A stretch of 64,000 bases of DNA. Origin: Jidongwangia harbinensis. Its GTDB lineage: Bacteria; Actinomycetota; Actinomycetes; Mycobacteriales; Micromonosporaceae. Positions 42,443-51,644 of this stretch are shown here, piece by piece. The stretch lies in the NCBI RefSeq assembly GCF_020216025.1, contig NZ_JAIWNC010000045.1, forward strand, positions 24,573 through 88,572, written 5' to 3'. Under the pieces are notes generated by a model that was not told the origin of the DNA, searched no databases, and saw only the letters and a list, made by a program, of their open reading frames with translations. Within the stretch, counting starts at the first letter, position 1. Each line of letters starts with the position of its first letter. Both the position numbers and the translations under genes were made by a program.

Positions 42443-44044
42443 ATGAAAAGGACAGTTGACGTCGTTGTCGTTGGCGCTGGGATGTCCGGCATGTATGCCT
42501 TGCACAAGCTGCGCGGCATGGGCCTGACCGTCCAGGTGTTCGAGACCGGCGACGGCGTCGGCGGCACGTGGTACTGGAACCGCTACCCCGGTGCCAGGGT
42601 CGACGTGAAGAGCATGGAGTACAACCTTCCGTTCGACCCGGACCTGGATCAGGACTGGGAGTGGACCGAGAAGTATCCGCCGCAGGAAGAGCTGCGGCGG
42701 TACCTCGACCATGTCGCCGACCGCCTCGACCTGCGCCGCGACATTCGGTTGACGACGCGGGTGACCGAGGCTGTCTACGCCGAACCCGCGCAACGCTGGC
42801 TGGTACGCACCAACCGTGGCGATGAGGTGACCGCGCAGTACGTCATCATGGCCACCGGCTGCCTGTCGGCGGCGAAGCTTCCCGAGGTGCCCGGCCTGGA
42901 AAGCTATACCGGCCGCTGGTACCACACGGGGCACTGGCCCGAGGAGCCCGTGGACTTCGCCGGAAAGCGCGTCGGCGTGGTCGGCACCGGGTCGTCCGGG
43001 GTGCACGTGATACCGCTGATCGCGCAGCAGGCCGCCGCGCTGACCGTTTTCCAGCGCACCCCGAACTTCGTCGTCCCGGCCAACAACCACCCGATCGACC
43101 CGGAACACCAGCGGTCGGTGAAGGCTGACTACGTGAGGTTCCGCCAAGCCAACCGCGAGTCCGCCTTCGGAACCGCGTTTCCGCCGGCGACGAGGTCGGC
43201 ACTGGACGTCAGCGACGAAGAACGGACCGCATACTTCGCTCGGAACTGGCACAGCCCCGACAACCACCCGGCCGGTCTGCTCGTCGGCTACACCGACATG
43301 ATCACGAATAAGGAAGCCAACGACACGGTGGCCCAATACGTGCGGGACCGGATCGCCGACATCGTCGACGACCCGGCGGTGGCCGCGGCGCTCCAGCCCG
43401 TCGATCACCCGTTCGGCACCAAGCGTCCGTGCGTGGGCACCGACTACTACGAGACCTACAACCTGCCGCACGTCAGTCTCGTCGACGTGCGTACGACGCC
43501 GATCGCCGAGATCACGCCGTCCGGGATTCGTACATCGGAGCAGGAGTACGCGCTCGACACGATCGTGTTCGCCACCGGCTTCGATGCGATGACCGGTGCG
43601 CTGTCCCGCATCGACATCCGCGGCCGGGGTGGCATGGCATTGGGCGAGAAGTGGGCCGACGGCCCCCGGACGTACCTCGGTATCGCCGTCGCAGGCTTCC
43701 CGAACCTGTTCACGATCACCGGCCCGGGCAGCCCGTCCGTGCTGTCCAACATGGCTGTTTCGATCGAACAACATGTGGAGTGGGTCGCCGACGCTCTGGT
43801 GGCGCTGCGCGAGCGCGGCGCGTCGACCATCGAGGCCACGGTCGAGGCCGAGGACGCCTGGACGCAGCACGTCGACGAGGTCAGCCGGATGACGCTCTAC
43901 CCCACCGCCGACTCCTACTACCTGGGCGCCAATGTGCCCGGCAAGCCACGTGTGTTCCTGCCTTACGCGGGCGGGGTCGGGCTGTACCGCAAGACGTGCG
44001 ACGAGGTGGCCGCGAACGATTACCACGGTTTCGCCTTGGGCTGA
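42443..44044 (+). CDS. Flavin-containing Baeyer-Villiger-type monooxygenase
   Basis: 533 residues. The FAD-binding GxGxxG is VVVVGAGMSGMYALHKL, and WYWNRYPGARVDVKSMEY follows at the flavin site. The fingerprint of the class, F/Y-x-G-x-x-x-H-T-x-x-W-P, appears as YTGRWYHTGHWP. A second dinucleotide fold (RVGVVGTGSSGVHVIPLIAQ) binds NADPH. The late ATGxD-like element is FATGFDAMTGALSRIDIRG. It inserts oxygen next to a ketone to give an ester or lactone; the preferred ketone is not predictable. The gene is downstream of the LysR gene; the divergent esterase could hydrolyse the product. Length and motifs are complete. Confidence 0.93.
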   Translation: MKRTVDVVVVGAGMSGMYALHKLRGMGLTVQVFETGDGVGGTWYWNRYPGARVDVKSMEYNLPFDPDLDQDWEWTEKYPPQEELRRYLDHVADRLDLRRDIRLTTRVTEAVYAEPAQRWLVRTNRGDEVTAQYVIMATGCLSAAKLPEVPGLESYTGRWYHTGHWPEEPVDFAGKRVGVVGTGSSGVHVIPLIAQQAAALTVFQRTPNFVVPANNHPIDPEHQRSVKADYVRFRQANRESAFGTAFPPATRSALDVSDEERTAYFARNWHSPDNHPAGLLVGYTDMITNKEANDTVAQYVRDRIADIVDDPAVAAALQPVDHPFGTKRPCVGTDYYETYNLPHVSLVDVRTTPIAEITPSGIRTSEQEYALDTIVFATGFDAMTGALSRIDIRGRGGMALGEKWADGPRTYLGIAVAGFPNLFTITGPGSPSVLSNMAVSIEQHVEWVADALVALRERGASTIEATVEAEDAWTQHVDEVSRMTLYPTADSYYLGANVPGKPRVFLPYAGGVGLYRKTCDEVAANDYHGFALG

Positions 44045-44074
44045 CGCCGCGCACCAGTCCTCTTCCGAGTTATT

Positions 44075-44840
44075 CCGGCTGCCGATCCGGGGAAGCGCAA
44101 GGGCGTACTGCTGACCAACGGCGGTGGCCCCAGCGCGAGCCTCGACGTTCCGACCGCTTTCGGCGGCCTGCTGCCCAAGTCGGTACGTGACAGCTACGAC
44201 CTGATGGCCTTCGACCCGCGCGGTATCGGCTACAGCACACCGATGAGCTGCGGCCGCGGCGCCGGCGAGCTGACCCGTGACCTGGAACTGACGATTCTGC
44301 CCTTCCCGGCCGGCACCGGCGCGATCGGTCGCAACGTCTCGTTCGCCAAGCGGGTGGCCCGGCAGTGTGCCGCCGACTCCGGTGACCTGCTCCCGCACCT
44401 GACCACCGCGAACGTCGCACCACACCACCCGCCAGCCGGACCGTCACGAGGGAAGCACCGGTGCCGCCGATGGCGCAACTGTGGCGGGCCGCCGGCAACA
44501 CCGCCGCGGGGCGTGCCACCGCCACCGACCGGCCGGCGCCCCCGCCAACATCTCACCCTGTGCGGCCTGGGCCGTGCGGCACCCCGCCCCCGAGCCCGCG
44601 GTGCGGCCGATCGGCAAGCGCAACGTGCTGATCCTGCAGAACGAGCGCGACCCGTCCACGCCGCTGCGCGCCGCCAAGGGCATGAAGCGGGCCATGGGCT
44701 CCGACGCCGCGCTGATCACGGTCGACGCGGGCGGCCACGGCGTGCTGATCCACCCGAGGCCGAGCGCCTGCGCGATCGGTGCCCTGGAGTCCTACCTCAC
44801 GGCGGGCGAACTCCCCGCCACGGACCTGACGTGCACGTAG
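44075..44840 (+). pseudogene. TAP-family exopeptidase pseudogene 1
   Basis: The coding pieces match the tripeptidyl-aminopeptidase/Slp hydrolase family but do not join. The first (44081 to about 44420) reads GKRKGVLLTNGGGPSASLDV, DLMAFDPRGIGYSTPMSCG and DLLPHLTTANVA. The second, in a shifted frame to 44840, is the TAP-like C-terminal domain: APANISPCAAWAVRHPAPEP, KRNVLILQNERDPSTPLRAA and VDAGGHGVLIHP. The signal peptide, the start, and the middle with the nucleophile Ser (GxSYG) are missing, so the gene has lost both its beginning and an internal block. A second decayed member of the same family lies at 48498-50023. Confidence 0.8.
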
Positions 44841-44871
44841 TCCGACCGTCGTGGCATCGTCGGCCGGGCGC

Positions 44872-45489
44872 TCAGATCACGCCGGTGCGGACGGCGTAGG
44901 CGACGGCCTGTGTGCGGGTGCGCAGGTTTAACCGATCCCGGGCGGTCGCGATCAAGTTCTTCACCGTACGGGGCGAGAGGTTCAGCGTGGCCGCGATGTC
45001 CTCGGTATCCATTCCGTCCGCGACCAGTCGCAGCACGTCTATCTCGCGCGTGGTCAGCCGGCTCGGGGTCAGCCCGTAACGATTGAGCACGTCGTTCTGC
45101 AAGTCCGTCAGTTGCCTGAGCACCATTCCGATCACGTCCGGTGGCATCATCGCGCCACCCGCCACGGCGACGTCGATGGCCTGCATGAGGTTCTTGGCGG
45201 TGACCGCGGACAGCGGGAGAATCGACGCGACCTTGAACTGGAGCGCGATCCTCAGGTCCTTCTCGGGCATCTCCCCGATCACCAGGACGACCGGTGTACG
45301 CGATTCCTGGATCCACGCTCGCAGGTCGGCTATGCCTGCCACGGTCAGCCGGTGGACCGCGACGGTGAGGACGTCCGCGGCGGCCGCATCCGGCACCAGC
45401 TCCACCCGAGGCTGGGGCTGGAGAAAGCGGGTCAGTCCGGCGCGGATGAACGAGTCCGGTGTGTGCAGGGCGACGCGGACCTGTCTCAC
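44872..45489 (-). CDS. LuxR-type regulator with non-canonical receiver
   Basis: 205 residues. Residues 1-125 look like a NarL/FixJ receiver fold (VRVALHTPDSFIRAGLTRFL, PVVLVIGEMPEKDLRIAL) but the phosphorylatable Asp is absent: the strand that should read VxLLDxxLP reads VLTVAVHRLTVAGI. The acidic pair and the usual Lys are also not evident. The C-terminal LuxR helix-turn-helix is intact (RLTTREIDVLRLVADGMDTE with LSPRTVKNLIATARDRL). It probably works without phosphorylation, perhaps by binding a ligand or partner. It starts 49 bp downstream of the AfsR-like gene on the same strand and may be co-transcribed with it. Confidence 0.85.
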   Translation of the reverse strand: MRQVRVALHTPDSFIRAGLTRFLQPQPRVELVPDAAAADVLTVAVHRLTVAGIADLRAWIQESRTPVVLVIGEMPEKDLRIALQFKVASILPLSAVTAKNLMQAIDVAVAGGAMMPPDVIGMVLRQLTDLQNDVLNRYGLTPSRLTTREIDVLRLVADGMDTEDIAATLNLSPRTVKNLIATARDRLNLRTRTQAVAYAVRTGVI

Positions 45490-45537
45490 GTGCTGCCTCC
45501 GTCGGATGAGGGGAGAGACAGCTTCCGGCGGCGACCC

Positions 45538-48402
45538 TCAGATGGGCTGTACGCGCCTGTAGGTCGTCTGCAGGTCCGGCGGCGACAGCACCCGGTGAAC
45601 CTCGTCGACCAGGTCCGTGGCCGAGCGGGTTCGTCCTTCCTGCCAGAGCGCGTCGAACCGCTCGGGGCCGATGGACCCGCGCAGCCATGCGAGCCGTTTC
45701 CGGTTGTGCCGTTCGGCCCAGCGGAGCAACGCGCCACCGGGCCGCTGCAGTAGTTCGTCGACGGCGGACAGCACGACCACCTCCTGCGGCGCCAGGCCGA
45801 GTTCGTCGAAGAACCGCGACGCCACCTGCAGCGCCAGGGCGGTGTTCCACAGCCATCCCGCCCCGTCGATACGGCGCAGCGCGGCACGCAGCCATTCCGC
45901 GCCCTCGGCGAGACCGGAGAGGTTGCGTGCCGCCTCGGCCCGGATCAGCGTCGTGTACGTGAGCAGGTCGGCGTCCCCGGCGTCCCGCAGGATCTCGTGT
46001 ACCGCGTCGCTCAGCCGGGCGGCTTGCTCCCAGTCGGCGCGGAGGAGAGCCATCAGCGCACGTTCGGCGAGCATCGCTGCCCGTACCCCCGGCTTGGGGC
46101 TCGTGGCGGCCTGATCGGCGCGGATCAGCAGGGCGTCGCCTCGCTTCAGGCTGCCGCAGAAGATCTCCGCGAAGGCCAGCCGGCGCAACACGATCCCGTA
46201 GCGCTCCATGTCGCCCGCTTCCCGGAACAGCGCGGCGGCCTCCTCGCCCGCTGCCGTGGCCGCGTCGAGATCGCCCTGATGCGCTGCCAGCAGGGTCAAC
46301 CCGCTCAGCGCCCGGGCGCGTACGGCGGGCCACACGTCCGCACCGCCGTTCCTCGGCAGTTGCAACCCGGGGCGGCCCGCCAGGTGCTGCTCGGGCTTTT
46401 GCCGGTGCAGGGTGAGGGCCGCGGCAGCCCGCAGCGCGGCCTCCGCGTCACCCCGGTCGACGGACCATTCCATCACCGTGCGGAACTGCTCGATCGTGGC
46501 GCCGACCAGCTGCGCCGCCGTGCTGTCGCCCCCGAACTGGTAATGCGGATCGTCGGCGATCGCCACCACCAGCACGGCGTGCCGATCGCGGACGCGTTGC
46601 AGCTCGTGCTGCTCGTCCAGACGTTCGATCCCGTAGGCCCGCAGCGTCTCCAACATCCGGTACCGGCCGGATTCCTGGCTCAGCAGCGACTTGTCGACCA
46701 ATGCGGCGACGATGCTCGCGGTCGTGGCCGGTGGGTGGAGGTCGGCGGCGAGTGCCTCGGCCCAGGCCAGCTCGAATCGGCCGGCGAAGACGCTCAACCA
46801 GGCGAACAGGCGGCGTTCGTCGTCGTTCAGGAGCTGATAACTCCAGTCCACGACGGCGTGCAGCGTGCGGTGCCGGGGCTCGGCCGTCCGGCTGCCCCGG
46901 GTGAGCAGATCGAAGCGGCCGCCGAGCCGGGCCGCGAGTTCGTCGACGGTGAAGGCGTTGGCGCGAGCGGCGGCCAACTCGATCGCCAGGGGCAGCCCGT
47001 CGAGTTCCCGGCAGATGGTGACCACCGCGGTGGCGGTCCGGTCGGTCAGTGCGAAGCCGGGGTCGGTGGCGGTCGCCCGCTCCACGAACAGCCGCACCGC
47101 GGGCGACCGGCCGGCCAGCGCGGCAGTGGCGGCACCGGCATCGGGCACGGCGAGGCCGGGCAGCGGCAGCAGTGCCTCGCCGGTGACCCCGAGCCGTTCC
47201 CGGCTGGTGGCCAGGATGCGCAGTCCGGGGCACGCCGCCAGGATCCGCTCGGCCAGCCCGGCGGCGGCGTCGAGCAGGTGCTCGCAGTTGTCCAGGATCA
47301 GCAGGCCGTCCACGTCGCGAAGGTGCGCCACGATGGCGTCCAGCCGCGGGCGGGTGCCGTGCGGAGGTACGCCCAGTGCGTCACCTACGACGTCGGGCAG
47401 CAGGTCCGGCTGGCTCAGCGCGGCGAGTTCGACAAGCCATGCGGCGCGGCCGGCGCCGGCTTCCAGGGCGAGCCGGCTCTTGCCGGCCCCGCCCACGCCC
47501 GTCACGGTGACCAACCGCTGCGTCGTGAGCAGGCGCCGGACCATCGCGACTTCGCTGGCGCGGCCGATGAAGGTGGTCAGCGGGCGGGGCAGGACCGCGA
47601 CCGGCACCGCGGCATCGGGAGTCAGCTCCAGGTCCGGCCGCAGCAACTGCTGGTGCAGCCGTCGCAGGTGCGGCCCGGGTTCGGTGCCGAGCCGTTCCAC
47701 CAGTTCGCGACGCGCGGCGTCGAAGGTGGCGAGGGCCTCGCCGAGCCGACCGGATCGGTGGCGCGCGAGCATCAGCTGGCCCCACAACCGTTCGTTGAGC
47801 GGATGGTCGGCGACCAGCGCGGCCAACTCCGCGATCAGCTCGTGGTGCCGGCCGTCGGCCAGGTCGGCGTCGATGCGCGCCTCCACCGCGCGCATCCGCA
47901 GCTCCTCCAGCCGGGCGATCGCGGCCTCGGCAGCGGGCTGGTCGGCCACGTCGGCCAGGGCCGGTCCGCGCCACAGCGTCAGAGCTGCGCGCTGAAGCTC
48001 GCCCGCCCGGCGGTGCTCGCCGGTCCCGGCCGCTTCAAGCCCGGCCTCGACCAGCCGCTCGAAACGCTGTGCATCCAGCGCACCGTCCGTCACCCGCAGC
48101 AGATAGCCACCGGTGTGCGTCTCCAGATCCGGCACTCGCCGGCCGGCGGCCGCCCGCATCGCCCGGCGCACCTCGGCGATCCGGCCGTACAGCAGCTCCG
48201 TGGCACCGGCCGGCGGGTCCTCCCAGAGCGTCTCGACCAATTGGCCGAGCGACACGACCACGTTCGGCTGGATCAGCAACGCCGCCAGCAGCGCACGATG
48301 CCGGGGCCCGCCGACCGCGGCCGGCGCGCCGGCGAAGCGAACCTCGAGCGGGCCGAGAATGCCGTACTCGAATGCTCCCTCCGGCACGCTGTTCTGAACC
48401 AC
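45538..48402 (-). CDS. AfsR-like SARP regulator (wHTH-BTAD, NB-ARC ATPase, TPR)
   Basis: 954 residues from a GTG at 48402. The winged helix and bacterial transcriptional activator domain take up the first 255 residues (GPLEVRFAGAPAAVGGPRHR, YGRIAEVRRAMR, the BTAD HRRAGELQRAALTLWRGPAL and RRELVERLGTEPGPHLRRLH). The NTPase follows: Walker A GVGGAGKS (302-309), DGLLILDNCEHLLDAAA as Walker B, and sensor ILATSRERLGVTGE. The C-terminal part is helical and TPR-like. SARP proteins activate antibiotic and other specialised-metabolite promoters. The nearest downstream gene is the LuxR protein without the receiver Asp. Targets could be that unit or the neighbouring genes; no biosynthetic core enzyme is close by. 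Confidence 0.9.
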   Translation of the reverse strand: MVQNSVPEGAFEYGILGPLEVRFAGAPAAVGGPRHRALLAALLIQPNVVVSLGQLVETLWEDPPAGATELLYGRIAEVRRAMRAAAGRRVPDLETHTGGYLLRVTDGALDAQRFERLVEAGLEAAGTGEHRRAGELQRAALTLWRGPALADVADQPAAEAAIARLEELRMRAVEARIDADLADGRHHELIAELAALVADHPLNERLWGQLMLARHRSGRLGEALATFDAARRELVERLGTEPGPHLRRLHQQLLRPDLELTPDAAVPVAVLPRPLTTFIGRASEVAMVRRLLTTQRLVTVTGVGGAGKSRLALEAGAGRAAWLVELAALSQPDLLPDVVGDALGVPPHGTRPRLDAIVAHLRDVDGLLILDNCEHLLDAAAGLAERILAACPGLRILATSRERLGVTGEALLPLPGLAVPDAGAATAALAGRSPAVRLFVERATATDPGFALTDRTATAVVTICRELDGLPLAIELAAARANAFTVDELAARLGGRFDLLTRGSRTAEPRHRTLHAVVDWSYQLLNDDERRLFAWLSVFAGRFELAWAEALAADLHPPATTASIVAALVDKSLLSQESGRYRMLETLRAYGIERLDEQHELQRVRDRHAVLVVAIADDPHYQFGGDSTAAQLVGATIEQFRTVMEWSVDRGDAEAALRAAAALTLHRQKPEQHLAGRPGLQLPRNGGADVWPAVRARALSGLTLLAAHQGDLDAATAAGEEAAALFREAGDMERYGIVLRRLAFAEIFCGSLKRGDALLIRADQAATSPKPGVRAAMLAERALMALLRADWEQAARLSDAVHEILRDAGDADLLTYTTLIRAEAARNLSGLAEGAEWLRAALRRIDGAGWLWNTALALQVASRFFDELGLAPQEVVVLSAVDELLQRPGGALLRWAERHNRKRLAWLRGSIGPERFDALWQEGRTRSATDLVDEVHRVLSPPDLQTTYRRVQPI

Positions 48403-48497
48403 AGCGGCGAGGCTACCAACCCCGCCTCGGGGACGGCCTTACGCAATGGCCCGCGGGGCGGTGCGGGCGGTGGGACCGAGCGCCCGCACCGCCGGTG

Positions 48498-50023
48498 TCA
48501 GCCGGTTCGCGGCACGCGCGAAAGGGTCGACGCGCGCCGCGGGTCCGGCCCTGCGGGATCGTTCGTGGCGGCCGTTCCGGCGGACGTGTCCGCGGCGTCC
48601 AGCGGTTCGGTGAAGGGCGGCGGCACGTCGGTGCAGACCCTGCCGTCGGCCGGCAGCCTGCCGGTCAGCAGGTACCTGTCGACCGCCGTGGTCACGCACG
48701 GCCCGGTGCCGTAGGCGACATGACTCCACTGGTCGCTGGAGAGCAGAGCGGAGTTCGGCAGCCGCCGGTTCGCCGCCACGACCCCGTCGAAGTTCGTCAG
48801 CGGATCCCGCAACGAGCCCACCATCAGGACCCCGGCGGCGGTCCTGCGGTTGAACGGCCCGGTGTAGGCGTCCTCGTCACGAACGGTCCAGGTGCTGCGA
48901 CCACACTGCGGCTCGTTCCACGCCCAGAGCCGCCCGAAGTGCGGTGCCGTCCGCTCGGCGCGCGTGGCCGAGGCGGCGTAGGCGGCGACGTCGTCCAGGT
49001 GGAGTCCGTCGGTGCACAGTACCGAACTGAAAGCGTCGAACCCGTGGTCGTACTCGGCTTCCCCGCCCTCCTCGCCGGCGGCAGCCTCGGCGTCCTCCAG
49101 CCGCCGGACGAGCGCCTCCGCCGAACCGCCGGTGACCGCCGTCTCGACCTCGGCGATGAAGCGGGCGGTGTCGGCGACGTCCTCGGCGAGCAGCGCGTCG
49201 ATGACCATGTTGACGAAATCCGCGTACGTGAACGTCCGCCTGCCACCGTCGCCGGCGAGTTCCAACGGCGTGGCCCGCAGCCGTTTCGCGGTCGCGTCGA
49301 ACCTCTGCGCCGGGTGCCCGGCCGCCAGCACACAGCGCGTCTCGCCGGCTGTGTCGCAGCGCTTGAGCAGTTCGGTCAGCGAGCGATGGCTGGCCTCACC
49401 CGAGCGCAGCCGCTCCCGCAGGCTTTGCCTGGTGTTACCGCCCACCCAGGCCTGCGGATCGAGAACGCCCTCGACGGCCACGACCCGGAACCGGTCCGGG
49501 AACATGTTGGCGTAGAACTGTCCCAGCACGCTGCCGTAACTACGGCCCAGATAGTTCAGCTTCGCGTCGCCGACCGCGCGCCGCAACACCTGCTCGCGCC
49601 GACACCGCGCGGGTCGAACCCGACGATGTCGAAGCGGTTCAGCACCTCAGCACCGAGCGACTCTGCCATCTCCAGCGCGAAATCCCTGGCGGGCAGACTA
49701 GGACCGCCGGGATTGACGAAGAGACTGCCGATCCGACGTTCCTGATCCTTGGCCTTGACTCGCAGGACCGCCACGTCGACGGTCGAACCGCGCGGCTGGT
49801 CGTAGTCCACCGGCAGCGCCACGGTCGCACACTCCGCGGACTCGTTGCAGGGCTGCCACCGCAACACCGGCGTGGGCACCGAATCGACCCGGGCGCTCTC
49901 CACCCGGCTGGTGCGGTCGGACCGGGCAGACGTTCCCGCGTCCGCCACCGCGACCACGGCGACCGACGCAAGCGCCACACCAACCGTCGTCAAACCGAGC
50001 AGGCGCCGCTTTCCTGAACCCAT
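48498..50023 (-). pseudogene. TAP-family exopeptidase pseudogene 2
   Basis: The N-terminal piece starts at an ATG at 50023 with AAGGAG eight bases upstream: signal peptide (KRRLLGLTTVGVALASVAVV), then VNPGGPSLPARDFALEMAES and FDIVGFDPRGVGAS. Right after GVGAS the frame shifts and the sequence resumes at LRRAVGDAKLNYLGRSYGSVLG, so about 50 residues of the family (the part with PLRC and the TANVA-type helix) are gone. The rest, with YLGRSYGSV as nucleophile elbow, SSVLCTDGLHL and the C-terminal SSDQWSHVAYGTGPCVTTAVDRYL, is well preserved. The overlapping ends of the two frames (about 49556-49589) mark the junction. An out-of-frame deletion is the likely cause. Confidence 0.8.
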
Positions 50024-50328
50024 CCGGACAGCTCCTTTCGTCGAGGAGGCGCGGTGATCTCGCGCCACCTCGCAACACGATCCGGAACTCAGCGGGTATC
50101 AACAGCTCCGTCGACGCCACCCGAGCGGGCAGTCCTGGCTGCACCCGTTCTTGCCGGAGCGGGTCGGCGGCAAGCCGGCGAGGTGATCGGCGATGAGCCG
50201 CTTGCGGACTCCGCCGGGTTGATCGCGCCGTCCTCGGTGCACCAAAGGCCGCCGCGCTGTGCGGTGACGCCGGTCCGCCCGGATCATCGTTGGCGTATCG
50301 CCCGTCCACCTGAAGGAATGCCAAGCTC
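50024..50328. other. Intergenic region, no feature seen
   Basis: About 305 bp between the divergently oriented peptidase pseudogene and the thioesterase gene. I found no palindrome, hairpin or small gene with coding character; promoters for both sides should lie here. Confidence 0.45.
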
Positions 50329-50766
50329 ATGGCCCACACCGTCCGCATCAACGTCCGGACCGACGACACCGACACCAACGGCCATGTGCGCAACTCGAGG
50401 TACCTGGACTACGGCGTCCACGCGCGGTGGCTGACGCTCCTGCACAGCGGCCTCGACCCCAGAGCGCTCGCCGCGCGCCGGCTGGGACCGGTCGACCTCG
50501 AGACCACGGTGCGCTACCGGAAGGAACTGGTGATCGGTGACGACGTCGACGTCCTGACCCGGTTCCTTTATCCAGAACCGAGAACCGTGAACGTGCTGCA
50601 GACACTGACCCGCGCATCCGACGGAGTCGTGGCCGCCGAGATCCGCACCGTCAACGCGATCATGGATCTCCAGCACCGCAAGCTTCTCGATGACGTGGTC
50701 GGCGCATACCGCACGCTGCTCACCGACCACGTTTCCGTCGATCTCGACGAGTTGAGCATTCGGTGA
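50329..50766 (+). CDS. Hotdog-fold acyl-CoA thioesterase (4-hydroxybenzoyl-CoA thioesterase type)
   Basis: 145 residues, normal for a single hotdog domain. RTDDTDTNGHVRNSRYLDYG contains the catalytic Asp and the NGHV element of the 4HBT family, and ETTVRYRKELVIGDDVDVLT the next conserved strands. It should hydrolyse a small acyl-CoA. The TetR gene converges on it 78 bp downstream. Nothing nearby points to a particular acyl group. Confidence 0.82.
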   Translation: MAHTVRINVRTDDTDTNGHVRNSRYLDYGVHARWLTLLHSGLDPRALAARRLGPVDLETTVRYRKELVIGDDVDVLTRFLYPEPRTVNVLQTLTRASDGVVAAEIRTVNAIMDLQHRKLLDDVVGAYRTLLTDHVSVDLDELSIR

Positions 50767-50844
50767 TTGCCTGTCCGTCGTCGGTCTCCAGCGCGTCCTC
50801 GGCGGCGGGTCCGCCATCCCGGGCACGGTGTCCGGTCGAGTCCG

Positions 50845-51489
50845 CTAGGAGTCCGGTCCGGCGGATTCGGTCGGCACATGGTTGCCGTTCGCCGCTTCCA
50901 TCCGCTGACCGTGGAGCACGCGAAGCGCGTCGAGCGCGACCGCGGTGAGAACGCCGCGACCGACACCGGCGCGGCCGAGCAACTCCATCCCCCGGGTGAC
51001 GGCGACGAAGTAGACCGCCAGCGATTGCACGCTCGCGTCCGCGGGCAGATCCCCGTTCTCCCGCGCGTGTTCCAGGCACTGAGCGTAGACCCCGGCGAGC
51101 TGTTCGATGCCGGCCTTCGTGGCCGTGGAAAGCGGGTCCTCCGCACCGGTCGATTCGACCAGAGCACGCGTGGTGAGCGAGACCCGCCGGTCACCGCTGC
51201 TGAACTCGATCGCCATCCGGAGCAGGTGACCCCGGATCCGCTCCAGCGGCGAAGCGTCGTCGTGTCCGAGCGCTTCCGATACGGCGCGCGTCGCCTCCTC
51301 CCGGTCCTCGGAGAGCGCCCGTAGAAACAATTCCCGCTTCCCGCCGAACGCGTTGTACAAGCTCTGTTTCCCCAGCCCGGTCGCCCGCACCAGATCGTCC
51401 AGTGTCGCCGCGGCAAGGCCGTGCACGGCGAACACCTCACTGGCGCTGCTGACGACATCACTCTCGCGGAACTTGCGGGGACGAGGCAT
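50845..51489 (-). CDS. TetR family transcriptional repressor
   Basis: 214 residues. The N-terminal helix-turn-helix is SASEVFAVHGLAAATLDDLV followed by ATGLGKQSLYNAFGGKRELF; the rest is the helical ligand-binding domain. Its start is 18 bp from a perfect 16-bp palindrome, the classic self-regulation arrangement for TetR proteins. The divergent SnoaL-like gene (start 51645) is the probable second target. Confidence 0.92.
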   Translation of the reverse strand: MPRPRKFRESDVVSSASEVFAVHGLAAATLDDLVRATGLGKQSLYNAFGGKRELFLRALSEDREEATRAVSEALGHDDASPLERIRGHLLRMAIEFSSGDRRVSLTTRALVESTGAEDPLSTATKAGIEQLAGVYAQCLEHARENGDLPADASVQSLAVYFVAVTRGMELLGRAGVGRGVLTAVALDALRVLHGQRMEAANGNHVPTESAGPDS

Positions 51490-51507
51490 GTGAGCAAGCT
51501 TACGTTA

Positions 51508-51523
51508 TTGACCATATGGTCAA
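51508..51523. promoter_or_regulatory. Perfect 16-bp palindrome, TetR operator candidate
   Basis: TTGACCATATGGTCAA is its own reverse complement and sits in the divergent gap, 18 bp upstream of the TetR start and about 120 bp upstream of the SnoaL-like gene. AT-rich centre, GC-rich surroundings, and position together make it the strongest regulatory site in this half of the window. Confidence 0.7.
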
Positions 51524-51644
51524 AAACCTGTTAGCTTCGTTGAAGCGCGCATCGGTGAGACCACGTCGGGCGTCGTCACCTGATCCTCGCTGGGCGACAG
51601 CAACCTATTTTCCGGAGCGACACCAGGCATCAAGGAGAGCGGCT

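Noticed and set aside
46050..46400. Possible extra regulatory gene inside the SARP gene
   Set aside because: All frames there are shadows of the TPR-like part, which is a normal SARP extension.
45997..48714. Plus-strand open frame of 905 codons
   Set aside because: Antisense to the AfsR-like gene, composed of Gly/Gln/Arg-rich sequence without domains.
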